Origin: Scatosoma sp900555925
GTDB taxonomy: Bacteria; Bacillota; Clostridia; Christensenellales; Borkfalkiaceae
Length of the DNA: 64,000 nucleotides
Direction: 5' to 3'
Assembly (NCBI GenBank): GCA_959603585.1
Contig: CAUGYD010000004.1
Span: forward strand, 1 to 64,000
Shown: positions 30,634 to 39,730 of the stretch, in pieces
How positions within the stretch are numbered: the stretch's first letter is position 1
How the letters are laid out: the number at the start of each line of letters is the position of its first letter
Notes under the pieces: generated by a model
What the model was told of the DNA's origin: nothing
What the model saw: the letters and a program-made list of their open reading frames with translations, nothing else
The model's database searches: none
Made by a program: the position numbers and the translations under genes

Positions 30634-32601
30634 ATGAAATCCATTTTCAAAAAACTCGGTTGTTTTCTGACGTCTCTCGTATTGGGCGCTTCTGCTCTCG
30701 TCGGCTGTTCGGACGGCGGAGGAACGGGAAAAAATTCCGATAATTCCTTTTCCATGGTCGCTACTTGGACGGCGAGCGGGCTCGTCAACCATTACGACAG
30801 CAACACGTCCTGCAATGCATTCGACTACTTCGTTGTGGAAGGACTTTGGCGGTATGTTCGTTCCACGGACGAAATTTTCTGCCAACTTGCGGCGGAGCTT
30901 CCCACTCATTCCGAAGCGCCTATCGAGGACTATAAAGACGTAATGGGGGCGGACGCCTATGAGTATTACGTCGAGAACGGCGCGACTACCGTTCCCGTCA
31001 CGACGGGAAAAATTCGCGAAAACGCCAAATGGCAGAACGGCGAGGCCTTTACCGCGAAGGACGTATGGGCTTACTATTACATTATGCACCCCACGTCGAG
31101 CAACTACATGGCGGCGGTCAAGGTCGTGGACGACTTGACCGTGGAATTTATCTGGAACCCGCTCAAAGAGCCTGCGGATACGGTAAAGGAATTGCTTCTC
31201 GCGCAGGATAAATCGGGCACCGTAAAATACGACGTCTTTGCGGCGTATGTAGACCCCGTTTACGAAATCGTCATGGAAAGCCCCGTCAACGAAAATCCCA
31301 ATCTCTGGGGCGCGTTCAACCGCTTTTCGACGGACGAACAGATTTCCGAGCTCAATATCACCAAAAATGCGTTCTTCAATTACAGTCCGAGCTGGTACAT
31401 TGCTACGGGGCCGTTCAAGCTCGATACTTTCTCGGCGACGCAAATATTGCTCACCAAGAACGAATACTATTGGAACGCGGATAACATCGGCTTCGAGCGC
31501 GTCAAGCTGTATTCCTCCAACGACCTCAATCAGACGTATTCTTTGATTACGAACGGATATGTAGACTATTACGACGGGTTTATTCAGAAGGATACTTTGG
31601 AAAGCATGCTCGCTTCCAACAGCGACCTCGTCAATCTCAAAATGTATGACCCGGGTGCAATCGGAATCGTATTCAATCTCGAAAACGAAATCCTCACCCC
31701 CGAAGTCCGCAGGGCGTTCCAATACATTTTCGACAGAGAGGAGATCACTCTTGCGGCAAATCCGTATGCCACGACCTCCTATTATCCCCTCCTCGGCATG
31801 GCTCCTTCCGAAGCCGAAACGTATATGAGCGAAGAACATTTTGAAGCTCTGCCCGAATATTCGCACGACGCGGCAAAGGCGGAAGAACTTCTCGATACGG
31901 CGGGCTGGAAGAAACAGAACGGGCTTTGGTACGATGCGAGCGGCAAGCAGGTCAGGCTGACTCTCGGTACGCCCAGCACTTCGGATATTGCCTCTACCGC
32001 GGCGGAAGCGGCTGCCGCTCAGCTCACTAATTTCGGCATAACGGTGGACCTTCTCAAATCTAGCAACTTCTATTCCAATGCGACGGCGGAAAATTGCCCT
32101 TATGATTTAATGCTGGAATGGACGGACTTGAATATGTCCTTCTCCTATCCCACCGGCTCTTATAATCAGTTTTCCAGCGTCTATTCGCAGTGGATTCACG
32201 TCGACAGATATCCTACCGATTACGAAGATGCACAAAAAGCAGGAAACGTGAAACTCGTGTTCGACGGATTGGACGGAGACGAAAAAACTTATGAATTTGC
32301 AGCGTATATTAACTCTTTCTACTCCGTAGACGAGGAAGATCTCACCTATCTCGTGGACGTATTCAATACGGGCCTTGCGAATATGGACCTCGGAATTCAG
32401 TTCTTCCAGAACGTTACCGCTTCTACCCTCAACGTCGGGAAAATCAGCGGCGTGCCGCTCGAAGAATATTGGTCTAAGGACAGAAACGTGACTTACGTTC
32501 CCGCAGCGGGAACGGACGACTTCTTTGAAGTCGCCCGCACAAATCTTGTATATGCCACTAACTATATGTTCATTAACGGCATCTATCAGCCGAATGTATA
32601 A
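30634..32601 (+). CDS. Family-5 solute-binding lipoprotein of an Opp/Dpp-type importer
   Basis: 655 residues, ATG 30634 with CAGGGAGGAAAA. Lipobox ALVGC (Cys about 25). The body follows SBP family 5: a start with FDYFVVEGLWRYV, then TTGKIRENAKWQNGEAFTAKDVWAYYY, IATGPFKLDTFSATQILLTKNEYYW and LNLENEILTPEVRRAFQYIFDREEI-type motifs, which in OppA and DppA form the ligand cleft. Family-5 proteins carry peptides, nickel or, in many saccharolytic Clostridia and Thermotogae, oligosaccharides. Placement between two GH32-like lipoproteins points to sugar. First gene of a five-gene transporter set. Confidence 0.85.
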   Translation: MKSIFKKLGCFLTSLVLGASALVGCSDGGGTGKNSDNSFSMVATWTASGLVNHYDSNTSCNAFDYFVVEGLWRYVRSTDEIFCQLAAELPTHSEAPIEDYKDVMGADAYEYYVENGATTVPVTTGKIRENAKWQNGEAFTAKDVWAYYYIMHPTSSNYMAAVKVVDDLTVEFIWNPLKEPADTVKELLLAQDKSGTVKYDVFAAYVDPVYEIVMESPVNENPNLWGAFNRFSTDEQISELNITKNAFFNYSPSWYIATGPFKLDTFSATQILLTKNEYYWNADNIGFERVKLYSSNDLNQTYSLITNGYVDYYDGFIQKDTLESMLASNSDLVNLKMYDPGAIGIVFNLENEILTPEVRRAFQYIFDREEITLAANPYATTSYYPLLGMAPSEAETYMSEEHFEALPEYSHDAAKAEELLDTAGWKKQNGLWYDASGKQVRLTLGTPSTSDIASTAAEAAAAQLTNFGITVDLLKSSNFYSNATAENCPYDLMLEWTDLNMSFSYPTGSYNQFSSVYSQWIHVDRYPTDYEDAQKAGNVKLVFDGLDGDEKTYEFAAYINSFYSVDEEDLTYLVDVFNTGLANMDLGIQFFQNVTASTLNVGKISGVPLEEYWSKDRNVTYVPAAGTDDFFEVARTNLVYATNYMFINGIYQPNV

Positions 32602-32613
32602 AAGGATTGACTT

Positions 32614-33702
32614 ATGAACGAAAGCATGAATCCCGTCGGGGCGGCGACGCCCCCCGGGAAATCCAAAATTAAAAAATTTTTCGGGGTATGCGGTCGCTTC
32701 TTTCAAAAGTACAGTTACTTTTTTGCGAAAATCGGCATATCCCTGGTTACCTTGGCGCTTTCGATTATCGCCTTGTTTTTCCTCCTGCGCATGATTCCGG
32801 GCGACATCGTCGAACTATATGCCCTCAAACTCCAAAATCAACAGGGCATTACCTTCGACAGGGCCTATGAACTTGCGGCGGGACTCCTCAACTACGACCC
32901 GAACGAAAATGTCTTTCAGGCTTTCGTTCGGTACATGGGCGGTCTGTTCCGCGGAGAACTCGGAAATTCTTACCTCGAAACGGGCGTCTCCGCGAACAGC
33001 CTGATTGCGACGAGGCTGCCCTGGACGCTGTTCATTTCCTCGGTATCGCTGTTCATCAGTTTCTTTATCGGGATTGCAGTGGGCGGATTTGTCGCGCAAA
33101 AGCGCAAGGGCGTGGCCGACAAAGTCGCGTCCGGCTATATCGCCGTTTCGGGGTCCGTGCCCGATTATCTCATCGCGCTCATTCTCGTCATCGTATTTGC
33201 CTATCAGCTCAAATGGTTCCCCGCACAGAACAATTACGACGCTTTCAAAGTGACGCCGGGGTTTAATCTTCCCTTTATTTTGAACGTGCTGTATTACGCC
33301 TTCCTGCCCATTTTGTCGTATACGATCGTGCAGACGGGCAACTGGATTTTGCACATGCGCGGAAGCTGTATCGGCGTGCTCGGAGAGGATTATATCCTCG
33401 CGGCCCGCGCGAGGGGACTGAGCGAAGGACTGATACGCCGCAAATACATGAAAAAGAACGCTCTTTTGCCGCTCATTACGCAGTTTGGCGTATCGTTCGG
33501 GGCGTTGTTCGGCGGCGCGACGCTCATGGAAAGCATTTTCAATTATCCGGGCATAGGTCTGGAAATATCCAATCGTATCGTAAATAAAGATTACATGGTC
33601 GTACAGGGATTGATTTTCTTTTCCGCCGCGATGGTCATTCTCGTCAACCTCGTCGTGGATCTCATCTATCCGCTGGTCGACCCGCGCGTAAGAAAGGGGT
33701 GA
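32614..33702 (+). CDS. Opp/Dpp-type ABC permease (OppB-like)
   Basis: 362 residues, ATG 32614, 12 bases after the binding-protein stop with AAAGGATTG. Six or so membrane helices, beginning at about residue 40 (IGISLVTLALSIIALFFLLRMIPGD, where RMIPGD is the OppB-family signature). The conserved cytoplasmic EAA-like loop is GEDYILAARARGLSEGLI..., followed by KYMKKNALLPLIT, which contacts the ATPase. It carries an unusually long 35-residue N-terminal extension rich in G, P and K. Confidence 0.88.
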   Translation: MNESMNPVGAATPPGKSKIKKFFGVCGRFFQKYSYFFAKIGISLVTLALSIIALFFLLRMIPGDIVELYALKLQNQQGITFDRAYELAAGLLNYDPNENVFQAFVRYMGGLFRGELGNSYLETGVSANSLIATRLPWTLFISSVSLFISFFIGIAVGGFVAQKRKGVADKVASGYIAVSGSVPDYLIALILVIVFAYQLKWFPAQNNYDAFKVTPGFNLPFILNVLYYAFLPILSYTIVQTGNWILHMRGSCIGVLGEDYILAARARGLSEGLIRRKYMKKNALLPLITQFGVSFGALFGGATLMESIFNYPGIGLEISNRIVNKDYMVVQGLIFFSAAMVILVNLVVDLIYPLVDPRVRKG

Positions 33703-33706
33703 GCTT

Positions 33707-34627
33707 ATGGCACAGGAAACAAAGGAAAATAAATGGAACGAATTTCTTTCCGCCTTTGCGCGCGTCATGCGAGAATTCGGCTCGTCGCTGCTTCGCGGAC
33801 TGAAAAAAGTCTTTTCTAACGGCAAAACAATCGTAGGGTTTTCCATTCTCGCCTTTTTCATTCTCGTGGCGATTTTCGGACCCATGATTTTTCCGTATGA
33901 CTCCAATACCGACATGGCGAACAGCTATCTCATGCCCTCCCTGAAACATCCCTTCGGGACGGATTGGCTCGGCAGAGACGTGTTCCGTCAGGTGATTGCG
34001 GGAACGGGCTCCGTTTTGGAAATAGCTTTCTATTCGGCGATTTTCACCGTCGTTCTCGGTACGGTGCTCGGCATCGTCAGCGGCTATCTCGGCGGTTGGG
34101 TGGATAAAATCATCATGTCTGTTACCAATATCTTTTTATCCATTCCGTCATTCCCGATTTACCTTTTGCTCGCGGCGATCGTTACCATCAATACGCCCGT
34201 ATCGCTCGCCGTCATCATTTCGATATGGAGCTGGGCGGGACTTTGCCGCTCCATTCGCGTACAAATCATGAGCCTGAAAGAAAGGGACTTTATTCAGATT
34301 TGCACAGTCATGCACATGAGTAAGGCACACATTATCTTCAAGGAGTTGATGCCCAACGTCTTTTCGTATATTGCCATCAATTTCGTCATGGCCATGCGCA
34401 ACGCGATTATGGCGAGCGTGGGTATCATGCTCGTGGGACTTGCCGCTTACGACCCGACCAACTGGGGCGCCATCATCAACGCCGCTCGGACAAAGGGACT
34501 CATGAACGTGAAAAATATCTATATACTCCTGTATCCGCTCGTTTGCATCATCGTCTTTCAAATTGCCACTTTGGTGCTGGCGAACGGGCTCGACGAGACG
34601 TTGAATCCTCGTTTGAAGGTACTTTGA
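33707..34627 (+). CDS. Opp/Dpp-type ABC permease (OppC-like)
   Basis: 306 residues, ATG 33707 just after GGGGTGAGCTT. N-terminal cytoplasmic region, first helix at about 45-68 (TIVGFSILAFFILVAIFGPMIFPYD), then HPFGTDWLGRDVFRQVIAGTG, the OppC/DppC signature. EAA-like loop: LKERDFIQICTVMHMSKAHIIFKELMPN. Pairs with the preceding permease. Confidence 0.88.
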   Translation: MAQETKENKWNEFLSAFARVMREFGSSLLRGLKKVFSNGKTIVGFSILAFFILVAIFGPMIFPYDSNTDMANSYLMPSLKHPFGTDWLGRDVFRQVIAGTGSVLEIAFYSAIFTVVLGTVLGIVSGYLGGWVDKIIMSVTNIFLSIPSFPIYLLLAAIVTINTPVSLAVIISIWSWAGLCRSIRVQIMSLKERDFIQICTVMHMSKAHIIFKELMPNVFSYIAINFVMAMRNAIMASVGIMLVGLAAYDPTNWGAIINAARTKGLMNVKNIYILLYPLVCIIVFQIATLVLANGLDETLNPRLKVL

Positions 34628-34635
34628 GGTGGGAT

Positions 34636-35691
34636 ATGCAGACACAAACGGACAATATAGCGGTTTTCCGCAACGTATCCATAGATTATCCCCTGAAAAA
34701 GTATACCATCCGCGCGGTCACCGACGTAAATTTTGAGCTCAAACGCGGAAAGATCACCGCGCTCGTCGGAGAAAGCGGTTCGGGGAAAACCACGCTCGCT
34801 TCCTCGCTCATTCGCTGCATTTCCGAACCGGGACGCGTCGCGGCGGGAGAAATTCTCTTCCGCGGAAAAAACAAAGAGGGCGAAATAGAAGAAATCCGCG
34901 TGGATAAACTCTCCGATAAGGAAATGCGCGCCTTCCGCTGGAATAAGGTCTCCATGGTCTTTCAGGCCGCGCAGAGCGCGCTCAATCCCGTCATGACCGT
35001 GCGCCAGCAGTTCTTTGAAACGCTCGACGCGCACGAGGCGAAATTGCCCAAAGGGGAGAAGAAACAAAAATCGGGGGACAGGGAAGCAAAGGAACAAAAA
35101 TGCCGCGATCTGATGGAATATGTCAAGCTGGACGCGGACAGAGTCCTCGCTTCCTACCCGCACGAGCTTTCGGGTGGCATGAAACAGCGCGTCATGATTG
35201 CCTTCGCTCTGCTGCTCGACCCCGAACTCATTATTCTCGACGAGCCGACGACCGCGCTCGACGTGATTACGCAGAACTATATTTTCAATCTTCTCCGAAA
35301 AATCAATCGCGAGCGCGGTATTTCCATGTTGCTCATGACGCATGACATCAGCGTCGTCGCAAAATTTGCGGATTACATGGGTGTGATGTACGGCGGCAGA
35401 CTGATGGAATACGGCTCGGTGGCGAACGTGTTCAAATACAGAGAACACCCGTATACGGCGGGACTCATCGGCGCTACGCCGTCTATCGTCGGAGATATTG
35501 CCGACATGAAGCCGATAAAAGGGAGCCCGCCCGATCTCATGAATCTGCCGCAAGGGTGTATCTTTTCGCCGCGCTGTCCGAAATGTCGGGATATTTGCCT
35601 GACGGCGGAGCCGCCCACGCGCGAATTTGCCGACGGCGGCAGAGGGAAGTGTTATTTTTACAGGGAGGGGGAACATGCAGATACAGACTGA
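34636..35691 (+). CDS. Opp/Dpp-type ABC ATPase (OppD-like)
   Basis: 351 residues from ATG 34636 with GAGGTGGG. A start 31 codons earlier lies inside the permease gene and is rejected. Walker A GESGSGKTT at about 45-53, Q-loop MVFQAAQSALNPVM, signature LSGGMKQRV, Walker B LIILDEPTTALD and H-loop THD. The end has the oligopeptide/dipeptide-ABC C-terminal motif with four cysteines (GCIFSPRCPKCRDIC), which in some Dpp/Opp ATPases ligates an iron-sulfur cluster. Forms a heterodimer with the next gene product. Confidence 0.88.
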   Translation: MQTQTDNIAVFRNVSIDYPLKKYTIRAVTDVNFELKRGKITALVGESGSGKTTLASSLIRCISEPGRVAAGEILFRGKNKEGEIEEIRVDKLSDKEMRAFRWNKVSMVFQAAQSALNPVMTVRQQFFETLDAHEAKLPKGEKKQKSGDREAKEQKCRDLMEYVKLDADRVLASYPHELSGGMKQRVMIAFALLLDPELIILDEPTTALDVITQNYIFNLLRKINRERGISMLLMTHDISVVAKFADYMGVMYGGRLMEYGSVANVFKYREHPYTAGLIGATPSIVGDIADMKPIKGSPPDLMNLPQGCIFSPRCPKCRDICLTAEPPTREFADGGRGKCYFYREGEHADTD

Positions 35692-36727
35692 ACAATCGGC
35701 CGCACCTCTCATGCAGCTGAAAAATATCAATATGGTATTCAAAAAGCCGGGATCTTTCCTCGCGGATAAAAATATCCATGTCTTAAAAGACGTGAGTCTC
35801 GATATTGCCGAAGGGGAAATCGTTGCGCTCGTGGGCGAATCGGGCTGCGGGAAGACGACGCTCGGGAAGATTATCACGGGGCTGTACCGTCCCACTTCGG
35901 GCGACGTATATTTCGGAGGGGAACGTGTGTCGGGAACCTTCGACAAAAAATTGTCCTCCTACAATCAGGTGCAGTTTATTCAGCAGGACTCTTATGCGGC
36001 GCTCAATCCCGTTCGGACGATTTTTCAGAGCTTGTATGCGCCCATTAAGACGCATAACCGCAAATGGACGAAAAAGCAGATCGAAGACAGGATTGAGGAA
36101 CTGATGAGCCTGATAGGGCTACAACCCTCGGGGCAGTTTTTGAGCAAATATCCGCACCAGCTTTCGGGAGGTCAGCGCCAGCGTATTCTCATGGCGCGCG
36201 CCATTTCTCTGGAACCCAAACTGATTGTCGCGGACGAACCCGTGAGTATGATCGACGTTTCATTGAGACTTTCTCTTCTCAATCTCATGAAGGAGCTGAA
36301 TGAAAAACTCAACATGTCTTTCGTATATATCTCGCACGATTTATCTACGACTCGGTACATCGCGAGGAACGGCAGAGTTGCGGTCATGTATCTCGGGGAG
36401 ATCGTCGAGGTTGGAAATATCGGGGAAGTCATAGCCAATCCCCGACATCCGTATACGAGGGCGCTCATTCAGGCGGTGCCCATTCCCGACCCTGAATTTA
36501 AGGGAAATGACGAGTTGCCTTTGAAGTCCATGCAGCTCGGTTCTCTCGAAAACAGAGGCGACGGGTGCGCTTTTTACGAGCGTTGCCTGTACGCTTCGGA
36601 AAAATGTAAAGGAAAAATAAATTTTGAGCGGACGGATACCGCGGACGTTTTGTGCTGTAATCTCGAAAACGTTCCCGCGTCTCCCGTCTATGCGAAAACA
36701 AATAACGGAGGTAAAATGTATGAGTAA
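35675..36727 (+). CDS. Opp/Dpp-type ABC ATPase (OppF-like)
   Basis: 350 residues from ATG 35675 with GGGAGGGGG, overlapping the previous gene by 17 bases. Walker A GESGCGKTTLGK from about residue 54, Q-loop FIQQDSYAALNPVRT, signature LSGGQRQR, Walker B LIVADEPVSMID (Ser in place of the common Thr) and H-loop SHD. The C-terminal cysteine motif is GCAFYERCLYASEKC, with another pair (LCC) near the end. Partner of the OppD-like ATPase. Its end overlaps the next gene by 8 bases, linking the large surface protein to the transporter. Confidence 0.88.
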   Translation: MQIQTEQSAAPLMQLKNINMVFKKPGSFLADKNIHVLKDVSLDIAEGEIVALVGESGCGKTTLGKIITGLYRPTSGDVYFGGERVSGTFDKKLSSYNQVQFIQQDSYAALNPVRTIFQSLYAPIKTHNRKWTKKQIEDRIEELMSLIGLQPSGQFLSKYPHQLSGGQRQRILMARAISLEPKLIVADEPVSMIDVSLRLSLLNLMKELNEKLNMSFVYISHDLSTTRYIARNGRVAVMYLGEIVEVGNIGEVIANPRHPYTRALIQAVPIPDPEFKGNDELPLKSMQLGSLENRGDGCAFYERCLYASEKCKGKINFERTDTADVLCCNLENVPASPVYAKTNNGGKMYE

Positions 36728-39650
36728 AACGTTCACGAAAAAGCTGACGGGATTATTTGCCACTATGTGTGCCGCATGTCTTATGTTCGGCTTTTCGTTT
36801 TCGGGAAACAGCCGTCCCGTTTCGGCAGAAACGGAAACTGACGGCGAAAGCGAAAACGTACTGTATAAGCAGGACTTTTCGGGTGAGTTGGAAGGAGATC
36901 TTGCCGACAATATTACCGTCTCCAATGGCGAAGGGACTGTTTCGAGCAATACGATGTTCAATCTCCCCATTGAGACCATGGCGGAAAGCAATAACTATGA
37001 AGTAAGTTTCGACCTCAAACTTACGGGTACGACGGAATTTTATGTACATTTTGTGGGATTGGATGGAACGAATCAGAATAATATCTATCTCTGTATTATC
37101 GCCCAAGGTACTTATCTTCGGGTAACCGATAATTACGGGCACGATATTTATAACAATACGGGCGATTTGCATGGCGGTCTTGACGCGACGCCCGTCGACC
37201 TTTCGGGTTATGCAAATTTCAGATTCGTCTATTTTGAGGGATATCTCGAATTATGGGTGAACGGTACGCGGCGTTGCGTATCTCACCTTTGTGATTTCGG
37301 AAATAATAACTATATGACGCGGTCTCCTATCGAGGAAGGAAAAATTACCGCGATTGCCATGCATGCGCAAAACGCCAATTCGGCGGTTCTCGATAACATA
37401 AAAGTGACGGAAGCGGTCGGCGGAATTACGGAATATTTCGAAACTAACGAAGGAACAAATGTAACCGCTTCTAAAATATTCCCGCTTTCCGCGGAAAATT
37501 TGTATCGTGAAAATTTCATGGTAGAGGGTACGTTCCACGTTGTCGACGGGACTGCGACGGGATATTATCCCACGATTAATCTGTACGGTCTCAATGCCTC
37601 TCTGCGGTCGAATAATCAAAAAGAGTATTCTGTAAATGTGCAGGCCTTTGTGGAAGGGACATCTTTCTTGCCGCAAATCATGTGGCAGCCCGAGGACGCC
37701 GAAATAGCATGGAATAATGTCTCGGGCGAAAAGGTTACGGTCGAAGAAGGACAGGATTTCACAATGCGAATTGAGGTATACGGCGAATATTTCGACCTGT
37801 ATATTAATGGTGATCTTTCTGTTTCTACGACATTTGAAGAAATGGGCTTGGAACAAGGCAGGGTGCAGTATATCCGGATCCAAAGCGGTGGAGGAGGAGC
37901 CTATTGGACAGATTTTTCCTATACGGGTTTTGAAAACGAAGCCGCCGCGGAAGTGACGGCCTCGGATACGACCGTAATGGCGGGAAGCTCCGTTACGTTC
38001 AATGCGGATTTATTCGGCGCGGCGGAGGGTAATTTCGCTTGGTATGTCAACGGCGAAAAACAGTCGGAGGAGAGCATGACGCTCGTCCTTTCCGACCTTG
38101 CCGCGGGAAGCTATACCGTACAGTATAAGAGCGATACGATTGCCAGCAAGGAAGTCGTCATCACGGTCGTGGATAAGATGGTTACGATTTCTTCCGAAGA
38201 AACGGAAATTTATCCTACCGAAACAATCACCGTTACCGCTGTTTTACAGGGCGATTTTGAGGGCGAAACATTCGCTTGGTATCTGAACGGAGAAAAGCAG
38301 GAGCAAACGGGAACCTCTGTCACGTTTGCCAATCTTACAGCGGGAAAATATACCGTACAGTACAAGAGCGAAAGCTCTGCGAGCAACGAGCTTGTCTTTA
38401 CCGTCCTCGAAAGTAAGGTAGAGGTAACGACGGAAAAGAACAGCTACGAAAACGGCGAAAAGGCAACATTTACCGCCGAAATGACGGGACTTCCCGAAAC
38501 GGAAGAAATATTCTGGTATGTGGACGGCGTGAAGCAGGAAGGGGTTTCCGGCGAAACTTTTGAACTCGATATGAGCGCGTACGCGACGGGCGATAAAGTA
38601 ATCGTATATGCCGAAACGTCCTCCGGAATCAAGAGCAATGAAGTTACGGTGAGCGTCTCCTTCGATGTCATGAAAGAAATTCAAGACAACGAATATTATA
38701 AAACGATATACGAGGACAAAATCGAGGAGGGCGGTACCTACGGCAATTTCAGCGTGGGAAAAGAAGAAAACGGGGAACTGTATCTTTACAGCGCAGTTGA
38801 AAATGCAGGCACTTCCTATGTGGTCAATGCGAAGATGCCTTCAAACGTCAATTATATGTTTGAGTATGAGCTGTATATTCCCGCCGACATTTCTTCAAAG
38901 TCCTATGTCTATCCCTGTCTTACGGGGTTGAATTCCCAGTATCCCACAGGATTGGTCGAGCTTGCGTGGGAGGTGAATCCGGAAGGCGTTCGCCCGTATA
39001 TCAAAGATCAGGGCGCGAATAAAGAATATCTGCATACCGATTACGGCTGCGGAGTGGACTTGACTTATGAAGGCGGCGTTGCCAAAAAGGGCGATTGGAA
39101 TAAAATTTCCGTTGCCGTTTCGGGGAAATATATCGCCATGTATATCAATGGAGAAATGGTTTTGTTCTTCCAGATGTCCACGGCGACGGTACCCTCCGGC
39201 TGTTCCTTTAATCTCTATCCCGATGGCGGTGCGGGTGTGGTTCCCGTCCGTATTAAAGATATCTCTTTCAGCGGCGTGGTGGAGCCTGCTCCCGACCTTG
39301 TGAGCGTCAATGTTTCCCTGTCGTCTGTCAATGTAAAAGCAGGGGAAAAGGTAACGGCTACCGCGACTCTTAACCCCTTCAATGCGGAAGCGAATGAAAT
39401 TGCCTGGTATGTTAACGGCGAAAAGGTGGGAGGAAATGAGCTCACTTATATCTTCACTTCCGAGGCTCCCGGTGAATATAAGATTTATTGCGAAATCGAC
39501 GGCGTAAAGAGTGCGGAAAAGACGATTACGGTCACCGCGGGGGAAGGAAAAGACGACGATAAAGGCTGCGGTTCGGCAGCGGGACTCGGTACCTTTGCCG
39601 CGGCGGTAGCAGTTGCATTTATTGCTCTTAGAAAGAAAAAGAAGCAATAA
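36720..39650 (+). CDS. Large secreted lectin/Ig-like protein with GCGS-type anchor
   Basis: 976 residues from ATG 36720 with ACGGAGGTAAA. Signal peptide about 1-37 (ending PVSAETE). Two concanavalin A/LamG-like beta-sandwiches lie at about 45-245 and 246-410, each with 'GYLELWVNGT' or 'EYFDLYINGDL' strands. Three Ig-like repeats follow at about 415-650, sharing FAWYxNGEKQ...L.AGxYTVQYKS; then a third lectin-like domain at about 660-850 (KYIAMYINGEMVLFF) and a fourth Ig-like repeat at about 860-940. The tail is DDDKGCGSAAG, a hydrophobic stretch of about 17 and RKKKKQ. No catalytic motif. It probably binds glycan at the cell surface and feeds the co-transcribed transporter. Confidence 0.75.
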   Translation: MSKTFTKKLTGLFATMCAACLMFGFSFSGNSRPVSAETETDGESENVLYKQDFSGELEGDLADNITVSNGEGTVSSNTMFNLPIETMAESNNYEVSFDLKLTGTTEFYVHFVGLDGTNQNNIYLCIIAQGTYLRVTDNYGHDIYNNTGDLHGGLDATPVDLSGYANFRFVYFEGYLELWVNGTRRCVSHLCDFGNNNYMTRSPIEEGKITAIAMHAQNANSAVLDNIKVTEAVGGITEYFETNEGTNVTASKIFPLSAENLYRENFMVEGTFHVVDGTATGYYPTINLYGLNASLRSNNQKEYSVNVQAFVEGTSFLPQIMWQPEDAEIAWNNVSGEKVTVEEGQDFTMRIEVYGEYFDLYINGDLSVSTTFEEMGLEQGRVQYIRIQSGGGGAYWTDFSYTGFENEAAAEVTASDTTVMAGSSVTFNADLFGAAEGNFAWYVNGEKQSEESMTLVLSDLAAGSYTVQYKSDTIASKEVVITVVDKMVTISSEETEIYPTETITVTAVLQGDFEGETFAWYLNGEKQEQTGTSVTFANLTAGKYTVQYKSESSASNELVFTVLESKVEVTTEKNSYENGEKATFTAEMTGLPETEEIFWYVDGVKQEGVSGETFELDMSAYATGDKVIVYAETSSGIKSNEVTVSVSFDVMKEIQDNEYYKTIYEDKIEEGGTYGNFSVGKEENGELYLYSAVENAGTSYVVNAKMPSNVNYMFEYELYIPADISSKSYVYPCLTGLNSQYPTGLVELAWEVNPEGVRPYIKDQGANKEYLHTDYGCGVDLTYEGGVAKKGDWNKISVAVSGKYIAMYINGEMVLFFQMSTATVPSGCSFNLYPDGGAGVVPVRIKDISFSGVVEPAPDLVSVNVSLSSVNVKAGEKVTATATLNPFNAEANEIAWYVNGEKVGGNELTYIFTSEAPGEYKIYCEIDGVKSAEKTITVTAGEGKDDDKGCGSAAGLGTFAAAVAVAFIALRKKKKQ

Positions 39651-39685
39651 TGTAGCATAACCTTTAAGCAGTCAGAAAAATTGAG

Positions 39686-39713
39686 GAGGCCGCGCGCGTT
39701 CGCGCGCGGCCTC
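39686..39713 (+). terminator. Very GC-rich intergenic hairpin
   Basis: GAGGCCGCGCGCG (39686-39698) pairs with CGCGCGCGGCCTC (39701-39713). There is no T-run after it, and the next gene has its ribosome-binding site 6 bases further on. It is likely a stabilising or partial-attenuation hairpin inside the operon. Confidence 0.55.
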
Positions 39714-39730
39714 GTCTTACGAGGAGCGTT

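Noticed and set aside
34558..35946. 462-codon minus-strand frame opposite the OppD/OppF-like genes
   Set aside because: Antisense shadow of two conserved ATPase genes; histidine/arginine-rich random composition.
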